From positions 1 through 46,176 of the forward strand of contig JAILLJ010000044.1 in NCBI GenBank assembly GCA_024693205.1: a stretch of DNA of 46,176 nucleotides, read 5' to 3'. A model generated the notes under the pieces. It was given only the letters and a program-made list of their open reading frames with translations, ran no database searches and was not told the DNA's origin. Shown here piece after piece: positions 28,600 to 36,337 of the stretch (the stretch's first letter is position 1; every line of letters starts with the position of its first letter). The stretch comes from Clostridiales bacterium (GTDB lineage Bacteria > Bacillota > Clostridia > Oscillospirales > Acutalibacteraceae). A program made the translations under genes and the position numbers.

Positions 28600-28722
28600 A
28601 TAAAGAGCTGTGAGGAAATGTTGCTTTGATGGTATTTTAATGTTGCTGAAATTCCTCCATATCATAAAACTCACACACACGGATGAGGGATATGGCTTTG
28701 TCATGTCCCTTATCCGTGTTTT
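28600..28722 (+). ncRNA. Candidate small RNA or short leader transcript of about 120 nt
   Basis: Bounded by the consensus promoter 28565-28593 and a terminator-like 18-bp hairpin; no convincing ORF inside; GAGGAA/TTCCTC closing stem at 28612-28657. Confidence 0.45.
28677..28722 (+). terminator. Strong intrinsic terminator
   Basis: ACACGGATGAGGGATATG-gctttgt-CATGTCCCTTATCCGTGT, 18 bp with two G-U pairs, followed by TTT. Confidence 0.85.
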
Positions 28723-28773
28723 ACATATATGTCTTTGCCGTCCGATTTTGAGGGGCTTTTGCATGTAATGATA

Positions 28774-28801
28774 TTGACAGGCGAAAAAATCGTTGTATAA
28801 T
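28774..28801 (+). promoter_or_regulatory. Sigma-A promoter for the secreted phosphoesterase
   Basis: TTGACA-N16-TATAAT; the predicted transcript starts at or next to hairpin GTCGGC-gtta-GCCGAC (28809-28824). Confidence 0.75.
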
Positions 28802-28862
28802 ATTATTGTCGGCGTTAGCCGACGTTAACCCGAAGTTTCGAGCGAAAGGGAAGGAATATAAA

Positions 28863-30347
28863 ATGAAAAAACTGTCAAAGTCATTTATCTGCGTCCTGCT
28901 TGCCGCATCTCTGCTCTTTTCGTTTAACGCCTATGCGGACGTATCCGGTGCGGCGGAGTCCGACGAATTTACGAGGATATGCTCCTCTGTAAACGGCGAC
29001 ACCGAAAACTCCGTCGGTATCTCGTGGTGTACGACCGCCGCCGATTCGAGCGACGTATCCGTCGTCAGCGCCGACGCTTATTCGGTCGGCGGATTTGACA
29101 AGCAGGTGATATATTCCGGCGAATGTAAGGAATTCAAGGGATATTATATCCATCATGTGACGGTCGATAAGCTGTCAGCCGGCACTTCGTATTATTACCG
29201 CGTCGGTAACGCTTCAAAATCAAATTGGAGCAGGGTATGCTCCTTTAAGACGAACGCGGGGTTTGATTCATCATTTTCATTTCTCGTTACCGCCGACGTC
29301 CAGGCGAGCAGCGACGAAAATTTTGAAAGAGCGTCAAAGGTCATGAAGGCGGGACTTAAGGTGCTTCCCGATCCCGCGTTTACGGTATCTCTCGGCGACT
29401 ATGTAAACGACTGTACAAACGACGAGTGGAACTGGTATTTCGACAGATTTTCATTCGCGAACGACGCGATCCTTCATGTTCCGGTGGCGGGAAATCATGA
29501 CGGCAACCTCAAATGGAACTGGTTTAAAAACATGTTCAATGTCGGCGAGGCAGAGGGCAGCGCGACGACAACGGGATGCTATTATTCGTTTGATTACGGA
29601 AACGCCCATATCGCGGTGCTCAACACAAACGACATGTACCCGATGTCCGCGCAGCAGCTTAACTGGCTCAGAAATGACATGAACACTTCCTCCGCCGACT
29701 GGAAGATAATATTCATGCACAGAGCGTCGTATTCGGCGGGCAAAAACATCGACAAGCCCGATACGATCATAATGAGAAAGCTCCTTCTGCCCGTTATCGA
29801 CGAGCTTGACATAGATCTTGTTATGGCGGGACACGACCACATGTATTTCAGGACATATCAGGTGAAAAACGACAAAGTATGCGACACAAAATACGTCGAG
29901 GAGCTCTATGACGGCGAAATGACGAAGTTTGCGTTAAATCCCGAGGGCACTGTCCATATCTTACCGAGCACGACCGGTACAAAGAGATACAGCGTCAATA
30001 AATCGGCGTTCGGTCCTATCCTCGGATGCGGTGAGGTAGTAAGCGACACAAAGGCATACGGAGTGTTTTCAACGGTTAAAATAGATAAGGACAAGCTCGT
30101 TTTCAAGGCGTACGGCTATGACGATCAGGCGGAGGACGAAAACACGGAGAGCGTTCTTATCGACGAATACGCCATCAAAAAGGATATCGGAAAGAATAAG
30201 CCCGATCCGAATTATAAAGTCCTTCCTACAAATCCCTTAATATGCCTTCCCGTCAACATTTTTAATTTTGTAAGACTGTTCACCTATTATCTTGTCGTCC
30301 TCTTTGTGAAGATCGTCCCGACGGCGATAAAAAATAAGCAGTTCTGA
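28863..30347 (+). CDS. Secreted/membrane purple acid phosphatase-like metallophosphoesterase with N-terminal FN3-like domain
   Basis: Signal peptide MKKLSKSFICVLLAASLLFSFNAYA; VSLGDYVND, VAGNHDGN, IIFMHRASYSAG, DLVMAGHDHMYFRTY; C-terminal hydrophobic helix. ATG at 28863 with AAGGA SD. Confidence 0.9.
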   Translation: MKKLSKSFICVLLAASLLFSFNAYADVSGAAESDEFTRICSSVNGDTENSVGISWCTTAADSSDVSVVSADAYSVGGFDKQVIYSGECKEFKGYYIHHVTVDKLSAGTSYYYRVGNASKSNWSRVCSFKTNAGFDSSFSFLVTADVQASSDENFERASKVMKAGLKVLPDPAFTVSLGDYVNDCTNDEWNWYFDRFSFANDAILHVPVAGNHDGNLKWNWFKNMFNVGEAEGSATTTGCYYSFDYGNAHIAVLNTNDMYPMSAQQLNWLRNDMNTSSADWKIIFMHRASYSAGKNIDKPDTIIMRKLLLPVIDELDIDLVMAGHDHMYFRTYQVKNDKVCDTKYVEELYDGEMTKFALNPEGTVHILPSTTGTKRYSVNKSAFGPILGCGEVVSDTKAYGVFSTVKIDKDKLVFKAYGYDDQAEDENTESVLIDEYAIKKDIGKNKPDPNYKVLPTNPLICLPVNIFNFVRLFTYYLVVLFVKIVPTAIKNKQF

Positions 30348-30391
30348 TTTTTCCGATCAAAACCGCTTATGAAAGCTTAACAGAAAAACAT

Positions 30392-30422
30392 AAATGCCGT
30401 GACGTTTATCGCCACGGCATTT
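30392..30422. terminator. Bidirectional terminator between convergent genes
   Basis: AAATGCCGTG...CACGGCATTT perfect 10-bp stem between convergent CDSs. Confidence 0.8.
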
Positions 30423-30423
30423 A

Positions 30424-31395
30424 TTATGTGGATTTTATTACCTTTTCCGCAAGACATTCAAGTTCGTCTATACTTGAGATAGCCCCTATCTCGTTTCTGA
30501 ATGACGCGGCGCCGCGCTGACCTTTTATATACCACGCGGCATGTTTTCTCGCTTCTTTTATCCCTATTCTGTCTCCCTTGTAGAGACAGAGCTTTTTTAT
30601 ATGGCGCACCATGACAGCCATTCTTTCTTCGACCGGCGGCTCCTCCATGACGGTACCGTCCCTAAGATATTTATTTATCATCTCAAAGACCCACGGCCTT
30701 CCGAGCGAGCCGCGCCCGACGGCAAGAAAGTCACAGCCCGTATATTCGAGCATATTGAGAGCGCTTTTGCCGTCTGTCACGTCGCCGTTTCCGATAACAG
30801 GAATCGAGACGGCTTTTTTAACGTCGCGGATAACGTCCATGTTTACGGGCGGGGAGTACATCTGCGCCCTTGTCCTTCCGTGGACGGTTATAGCTGCCGC
30901 GCCCGCGTCCTCGCATATTTTCGCGACCTCGATCGCATTTATCGAATTATCATCCCAGCCGGTTCGCATTTTGACTGTCACGGGGACGGGAGAAACCTTT
31001 ACGCACGCCTTAACTATCTCTCCGCAGAGATGGGGGTCCTTCATCAGCGCGCTTCCTCCGCCGTTGCCCGCGACCTTCGGCGCGGGACAGCCCATGTTTA
31101 TATCGACAAAGTCCGGCTCGTATTTCATCGCTCTTAAAAGCGCGTCCGCCATAACGTCCGGCTCGTGTCCGAAAAGCTGGATCGCGGCGGGGCGCTCGGA
31201 CGAGGTCAGCGAAAGAAGCTCCGACGATTTTCGGTCGTTGTACGTTATGCCCTTTGCGCTCGCCATCTCTCCGACGGTGAACGCGGCGCCGTATTCTTTG
31301 CAAAGCTCGCGAAACGCCCTGTCGGCAACTCCCGCCATGGGCGCGAGCGAAGCGAAGCCGTCTATAATGAGGCCGCCTATTTTTAAGATCATCAT
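30424..31395 (-). CDS. dusB: tRNA-dihydrouridine synthase (DusB-like)
   Basis: LAPMAGVADRAFRELCKEYGA, DINMGCPAPKVAGNGGGSALMKDP, VTVHGRTRAQMY, IPVIGNGDV. Confidence 0.92.
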   Translation of the reverse strand: MMILKIGGLIIDGFASLAPMAGVADRAFRELCKEYGAAFTVGEMASAKGITYNDRKSSELLSLTSSERPAAIQLFGHEPDVMADALLRAMKYEPDFVDINMGCPAPKVAGNGGGSALMKDPHLCGEIVKACVKVSPVPVTVKMRTGWDDNSINAIEVAKICEDAGAAAITVHGRTRAQMYSPPVNMDVIRDVKKAVSIPVIGNGDVTDGKSALNMLEYTGCDFLAVGRGSLGRPWVFEMINKYLRDGTVMEEPPVEERMAVMVRHIKKLCLYKGDRIGIKEARKHAAWYIKGQRGAASFRNEIGAISSIDELECLAEKVIKST

Positions 31396-31396
31396 A

Positions 31397-33979
31397 TCAG
31401 CCCTTTGCGTCGTACCAGGTTTTGCCCGAATGAACGTCCGCGGAGAGCTTTACGCTCATTTTCGCGGCGTTTTCCATCTCTTCGCCGAGAAGCCTTGTGA
31501 CCTCGGCGACTTCGTTTTCGGGCGCCTCGACGATAAGCTCGTCGTGTATCTGTAAGATCAGGCGCGACTTCATGTTCGCCTTTTTCATCTTTTCACAGAC
31601 GTTTATCATCGCTATTTTTATAATATCCGCGGCTGTGCCCTGGATGGGCATGTTGCGCGCCACGCGCTCGCCGAATGCCCTGAGATTTCCGTTTGAGGAC
31701 GAAAGCTCGGGGAGGTAACGCCTTCTTTTGAAAAGCGTCTCGGCATAGCCGTTTTCCTTTGCTTTGTTTACTACCTCATGCATATATCTGTCTACGCCGG
31801 AGTAGTGATGGAGATATTCTTTAATATATCTGTCGGCCTCGGCTCTCGATACGCCGATATTTTTCGCGAGCGAGAATGCGCCGATGCCGTAGACGATCCC
31901 GAAGTTGACCGCCTTTGCGCGGCTTCTCATTAGCGGCGTCACCATTTGAAGCGGCATATTGAACACCTGGGACGCCGTTATTGCGTGGATATCGTCGTTG
32001 TTGTTGAAGGCGTCTATCATCACGCTGTCGTTAGCCATATGGGCGAGCACGCGAAGCTCGATCTGGGAATAGTCTGCGTCGACTAAGAGACAGCCCTCCT
32101 TTGCGCGGAAAAACTTTCTCATCTCCCTGCCTGTTTCCGATCGGACGGGGATGTTCTGGAGGTTCGGTTCGGTGGAGGATATACGTCCCGTTCTCGTTTC
32201 CGTCTGATTCAAGGTCGAATGTATCCTCCCGTCGGGGGAGATGACCTTGAGAAGGCCGTCGCAGTAGGTGGATTTAAGCTTTGCGAGCGTCCTGTATTCG
32301 AGGATATCCGCGACGATAGGGTGATCGTCGGCGAGATTTTCAAGGATATCCGCTTTCGTCGAATAACCGCTCTTTGTCTTTTTCGCGGATGGGAGCTTCA
32401 TTTTTTCAAAGAGCGCGTCCGCAAGCTGTTTCGGCGAATTGAGATTGAATTCAAACCCCGCCGCCTCATATATTTTTTCGGTCAGCTCCGATATTTTTGA
32501 GTCGAGCTCGATACCGAAACGCTCGATGCCGTCGCTGTCGACCTCGAAGCCCACGGTCTCCATCGAAGCGAGCACCTTTGAGAGCGGTATCTCTATTTCA
32601 TGGAGCAGCTCCTTCTGTCCGTTTTCGACGATGTTTTTTTCGAGCGCCGCGGAAAGCTCGGGCAAAACGGCGGTCGACGATATCTTTTCATCCTTTACAT
32701 CGGGGACATAAACGCCGTATTCGCCGGCGAGGCGAAGGATATCGTAGTTTCCCGACGAGGGATTGAGCACATATCCCGCGAGCATCGTGTCTGTGCCGAT
32801 GGCGGCAGGCTCGATGTTGTTTCGGTATGCGTAGGCGAAAAGCGGCTTTATGTCCGAGGTGAATTTTATTATCTCGCCGTCTTCGAGAAATTTTTTCATA
32901 AACGCGGGGAACGAGAGGTTTCCGCACGAGAGAGTTATTACTCTGTCGCCGTCAAAGAACCTGATCTCCGATATATATCCGCCCTCATAGTCGGCGGTGA
33001 AGTACGCCTTGCCGCTCTTTTTGAGAAGCTCATAAACCTCGTCCGGCGAAAGATCGGACGTCTCCTCAATTACTTTTTCGGTCGTTTGCGGCCTTTCGGC
33101 GACGGGAAGAGGCTTTAAATTGAGCTTTTCGAGCATCCCGAACATTTCGAGCGAGGTCAGTATCCTTGTTACCTTGACGATATCGGGCCCAGAGGTGAGG
33201 CAGTCGGAAAGCTTTATATCGAGCGGCGCATCTGTGCAGATAGTTCCGAGCGTACGGCTGAGATACGCCATATCCTTATCGGCCTTAAGCTTATCTCTGA
33301 CGCCCTGCTTTACGTCTATCGTATCGATATTTTCATATATGTTATCGACTGAGGAAAAGCGCTGAATGAGGTCGGACGCCGTTTTCTGACCTATTCCGGA
33401 AACGCCCGGTATATTGTCGGAGCTGTCGCCCATAAGGGCCTTGATATCTATAAGCTGACGAGGCGTGATGCCGTATTCCTCAAGTATTTTTTCAGGTGTG
33501 TAGCGGACTGTCTGGGGACGTCCCATTTTTGTCGAAGCCAAAAGGACGGAGGTGTCGTCGCTGACAAGCTGGAGGCTGTCGCGGTCGCCGGTCGCGATGA
33601 CACATTCCGCGCCCTCCCTGCGGCAGAGCGACGAAAGCGTGCCGAGAATGTCGTCCGCTTCAAAGCCCTCTTTTTCGATTATCTTATATCCGAGAGCGGA
33701 TAGAAGCTCCTTTAAGACGGGCATCTGCTGCGCGAGCTCGTCGGGCATACCTTTTCTGCCCGCCTTGTAGCCGTCGTACATTTTATGGCGGAAGGTCGGG
33801 GCTTTAAGGTCAAAAGCGGCGACGACGGCGTCGGGCGAATTTTCGTCTCTCAGCTTAAGAAGGATATTCATAAAACCGTAGATGCCGTTTGTGAATCTGC
33901 CGTCCTTTGTCGTAAGCAGTTTTATCCCGTAAAACGCGCGGTTCACGATGCTGTTGCCGTCGATCACAAGAAGCTTCAT
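31397..33979 (-). CDS. polA: DNA polymerase I
   Basis: 5'-nuclease domain (FDLKAPTFRHKMYDGYKAGR, GDSSDNIPGVSGIGQKTA) and family A polymerase motifs (LLVDADYSQIELRVLAH, RSRAKAVNFGIVYGIGAF, LQIHDELIVEAP). The 3'-5' exonuclease region lacks DxE. Confidence 0.95.
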   Translation of the reverse strand: MKLLVIDGNSIVNRAFYGIKLLTTKDGRFTNGIYGFMNILLKLRDENSPDAVVAAFDLKAPTFRHKMYDGYKAGRKGMPDELAQQMPVLKELLSALGYKIIEKEGFEADDILGTLSSLCRREGAECVIATGDRDSLQLVSDDTSVLLASTKMGRPQTVRYTPEKILEEYGITPRQLIDIKALMGDSSDNIPGVSGIGQKTASDLIQRFSSVDNIYENIDTIDVKQGVRDKLKADKDMAYLSRTLGTICTDAPLDIKLSDCLTSGPDIVKVTRILTSLEMFGMLEKLNLKPLPVAERPQTTEKVIEETSDLSPDEVYELLKKSGKAYFTADYEGGYISEIRFFDGDRVITLSCGNLSFPAFMKKFLEDGEIIKFTSDIKPLFAYAYRNNIEPAAIGTDTMLAGYVLNPSSGNYDILRLAGEYGVYVPDVKDEKISSTAVLPELSAALEKNIVENGQKELLHEIEIPLSKVLASMETVGFEVDSDGIERFGIELDSKISELTEKIYEAAGFEFNLNSPKQLADALFEKMKLPSAKKTKSGYSTKADILENLADDHPIVADILEYRTLAKLKSTYCDGLLKVISPDGRIHSTLNQTETRTGRISSTEPNLQNIPVRSETGREMRKFFRAKEGCLLVDADYSQIELRVLAHMANDSVMIDAFNNNDDIHAITASQVFNMPLQMVTPLMRSRAKAVNFGIVYGIGAFSLAKNIGVSRAEADRYIKEYLHHYSGVDRYMHEVVNKAKENGYAETLFKRRRYLPELSSSNGNLRAFGERVARNMPIQGTAADIIKIAMINVCEKMKKANMKSRLILQIHDELIVEAPENEVAEVTRLLGEEMENAAKMSVKLSADVHSGKTWYDAKG

Positions 33980-34016
33980 AACTTTTCCTCTTTTATAAGT
34001 TGATATTTAAGGTCCT

Positions 34017-34380
34017 TCACGGAGTTTTGTTGGATAGTGGGAAGCCGCCCCCAAAAGCCTTCCATTTGGAGAAGGTGGCCGAGCGAAGCGAGGTCGGATG
34101 ATTCGGGCACATCCGCCGTCGGTGGCGGATAAAGGATGTGACCGAATAGGAAGAAATAGGGAGTATCGCGAAGCGCTCCAAGCGAGCGAGACGACCATAT
34201 TTCTGACCGGAGGGAATACGTTTATTCTTGATGCCAACCGATAGCGTCATCTGGAAACGGCGGCAACCCCACAGTCAGCCGCAAGGGCGGCTGACAGCGT
34301 CTCGCCTGCCGGCTCGGTCGGCGCTTCTGCCGTTGGCAGAGGTGTCCACCGGACACCCGCGCCCCTTACACAGGGGAGCC
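34017..34380. repeat. Non-coding hairpin-rich repeat-like mosaic
   Basis: Series of stems: ATCCGCC-gtcggt-GGCGGAT, GTCAGCCGC-aagg-GCGGCTGAC (34274-34295), TCTGCC-gtt-GGCAGA (34326-34340), GGTGTCC-acc-GGACACC (34341-34357), CCCCT-tacac-AGGGG (34362-34376); no supported CDS. Confidence 0.55.
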
Positions 34381-34402
34381 TTTGTGTGGTTCTCTTTAAT
34401 AT

Positions 34403-34437
34403 AAAAAAGGCTTGCCCTGAAAACAGGTCAAACCTTT
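34403..34437 (-). terminator. Intrinsic terminator downstream of mini-ORF A
   Basis: Minus strand AAAGGTTTGaCCTGttttCAGGgCAAGCCTTT followed by a T-run. Confidence 0.75.
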
Positions 34438-34459
34438 CAAAGCAGATAAAAACAGACGA

Positions 34460-34606
34460 TCAGATCTCAAGGATACCGTCGATCATGTTGTCGGAAAGAC
34501 TTATGGTTCCGCCGGAATCATATCCGCCGGGGCCGCTTGAAGCCGCGATAACGTCCTCAACGTCGTAACGGATCACGGTAAAAGCGGGCTTTTCATAATC
34601 ATTCAT
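34460..34606 (-). CDS. Mini-ORF A, 48 aa, YxKP...(D/E)xE family peptide
   Basis: Translated by hand: MNDYEKPAFTVIRYDVEDVIAASSGPGGYDSGGTISLSDNMIDGILEI*. GGGGTG SD 8 nt upstream, terminator downstream, and sequence similarity to mini-ORF B. Below the size cut of the ORF track. Confidence 0.6.
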   Translation of the reverse strand: MNDYEKPAFTVIRYDVEDVIAASSGPGGYDSGGTISLSDNMIDGILEI

Positions 34607-34673
34607 GGCAAACACACCCCAAAAATCAAATGTATATATAAATCACACTTGGTGAGATAAAATTAGTGTTTGG

Positions 34674-34692
34674 GGGGCGGAAAAACCGCCCC
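34674..34692. other. GC-rich hairpin between the two mini-ORFs
   Basis: GGGGCGG-aaaaa-CCGCCCC perfect 7-bp stem. Confidence 0.6.
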
Positions 34693-34711
34693 GCCGGGTC
34701 AGCTGAAAGGA

Positions 34712-34840
34712 TCAGTTAAGGTCGATGATGTCGATCGAAGAATCAAAGCCGTTTACGTGCTCCTGATCAAGGCCGCTAACGAGGATCGCCTCTTCAATAT
34801 CGAACTTCTCAACCTTAAGTGAGGGTTTTTGATAAGTCAT
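34712..34840 (-). CDS. Mini-ORF B, 42 aa, YxKP...(D/E)xE family peptide
   Basis: Translated by hand: MTYQKPSLKVEKFDIEEAILVSGLDQEHVNGFDSSIDIIDLN*. AAAGGAG SD 7 nt upstream of ATG; paralogous to mini-ORF A. Confidence 0.65.
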   Translation of the reverse strand: MTYQKPSLKVEKFDIEEAILVSGLDQEHVNGFDSSIDIIDLN

Positions 34841-34871
34841 TATATTACTCCTTTCAGAAATATTATATAGA

Positions 34872-34900
34872 CCAACAAAAACTACGTAAATTTTTGTTGG
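34872..34900. terminator. Hairpin between the secreted repeat protein gene and mini-ORF B
   Basis: CCAACAAAAA-N9-TTTTTGTTGG perfect 10-bp stem. Confidence 0.5.
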
Positions 34901-34915
34901 AGAATACCATGGTCA

Positions 34916-36184
34916 TCAGTCGCCGAACGGATCGTCGACGTTGTCCTGTTCAAACTCTCCGGTGTATCCGAAATCAACATAGTTGACGGTATGGATATCA
35001 CTGTATACGGGGTCGAGGACATGCCCGCTCGAATCTTTAAGTATCACATATGCGCGGGCATAAACAAGGGGATAGATCGTTTCTGCGTTTCCCGTCTCGG
35101 CGGCGGTAACCGTCCGCCTCCAGTTTCCGACGGATATATCGAAGGTACCGTTGTTTTCGTTATTTTGAGAGGTGGCCTTTGCGACGGAATTACCGCCGAT
35201 CACAAAGGCGGAGGGATTTGCTCCCACATCGGTCTTAAGCGTCAGAAGGATTCCGTTTTCGATAACGGTATATGTCCTGAAAATGCTTCGCTCCGAATAG
35301 ACCGTGACCGATCCGCTCGTAAAATTGGGGACGTCGGCGCTTATACGTATCGCGATGCCGTTGCCGGGTTCCGCGCCGTAGATCGGGATAAGCTTGATGT
35401 CGTTCGTGACATAAAAGCTGTAATTCTCGTAATAGCTCGCTACGGAAAGAGTCGAGTCGTTATTGTCGATAACAGCCCAATAGGAGAAGGGTTCGCCGTT
35501 GTGTGTCGTAGCGGCTCTTACTTCCGCGACGTCAAGGCGGTTATATACGGTGACCGAAGTCTGATTGTCGATACTGTCGAGGAACGTCTTTACGACGAAC
35601 TGCTGGTTTTTAACGACATAGACCGGATAGACGAAAAGATTTTCAGTGCTCGCGGCGATCTGGTCCTGAGTGTAGCTCCATTCGCCGGTAAATGTATAGC
35701 CGTCGATGGCGGGTACGTTTTCGGGATATTCGTCGGGATATCCGACGTCGCAGTCGTAGGCGCTTAAGATGTTGTTGGCCATCGACAGATAGGAGATATA
35801 GTGCGAGACCGGCGTATTGTTTTCGTCTAAGATCGAAAGCGCGAATACAGCCTGAAGGCGAATATCGGTCGCGGCGGTAAACGAATAGGACGCGTCAAAG
35901 CTGAAAATACGGTTTGACTCGACGTTTACCCAATAGAGGAAGGTGGTATTGGCGCTCGGAACAGCGGTTAGCGATATAGGCGTACCGGGAGCAACACTTA
36001 CGGAGCCGACCTGGTTAGTGACGACGACATTGCCGTTCAGCTCTATACGTCCGAAGGGAACGGAGCTGAGGTCGATCGTCACATTGGAGGCCTCGGCGGA
36101 AACAGAAAAGCAGAAAGCGAATGCTCCGAAAACGAGCAGAACACTTAAAAAAACAGAGACAAGCTTCTTTGATCTGCTTTTCAT
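34916..36184 (-). CDS. Secreted protein with InlB-B-like/bacterial repeat segments
   Basis: Signal peptide MKSRSKKLVSVFLSVLLVFGAFAFCFSVSA; ISLTAVPSANTTFLYWVNVESNRIFSFDASYSFTAATDIRLQAVF and a similar later unit; SD GGAGGGGG upstream of ATG at 36184; no sortase motif. Confidence 0.7.
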   Translation of the reverse strand: MKSRSKKLVSVFLSVLLVFGAFAFCFSVSAEASNVTIDLSSVPFGRIELNGNVVVTNQVGSVSVAPGTPISLTAVPSANTTFLYWVNVESNRIFSFDASYSFTAATDIRLQAVFALSILDENNTPVSHYISYLSMANNILSAYDCDVGYPDEYPENVPAIDGYTFTGEWSYTQDQIAASTENLFVYPVYVVKNQQFVVKTFLDSIDNQTSVTVYNRLDVAEVRAATTHNGEPFSYWAVIDNNDSTLSVASYYENYSFYVTNDIKLIPIYGAEPGNGIAIRISADVPNFTSGSVTVYSERSIFRTYTVIENGILLTLKTDVGANPSAFVIGGNSVAKATSQNNENNGTFDISVGNWRRTVTAAETGNAETIYPLVYARAYVILKDSSGHVLDPVYSDIHTVNYVDFGYTGEFEQDNVDDPFGD

Positions 36185-36337
36185 GTATACCCCCTCCTTG
36201 AAACATACAAATACACTATTACATATTTGTTCACTGAGGATTATAACATGCAAATCAAGTCTTGTCAATCGTTTTTTTAAAATATTACAAAACTATTACA
36301 AAAAACAGTGATTTTAACGGAAAAATCAGGCAGAAAT

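Noticed and set aside
30611-31555. 314-aa plus-strand ORF across dusB/polA
   Set aside because: Low-complexity Ser/Pro-rich translation, antisense to two well-supported genes.
32238-32250. GAGATGACC string similar to the MITE-like terminus
   Set aside because: Lies in conserved polA coding sequence with no matching second arm.
34007-34250. 76/77-aa minus-strand ORFs in the hairpin-rich region
   Set aside because: Translations follow repeat/hairpin DNA, no SD or conserved motif; better explained as non-coding repeats.
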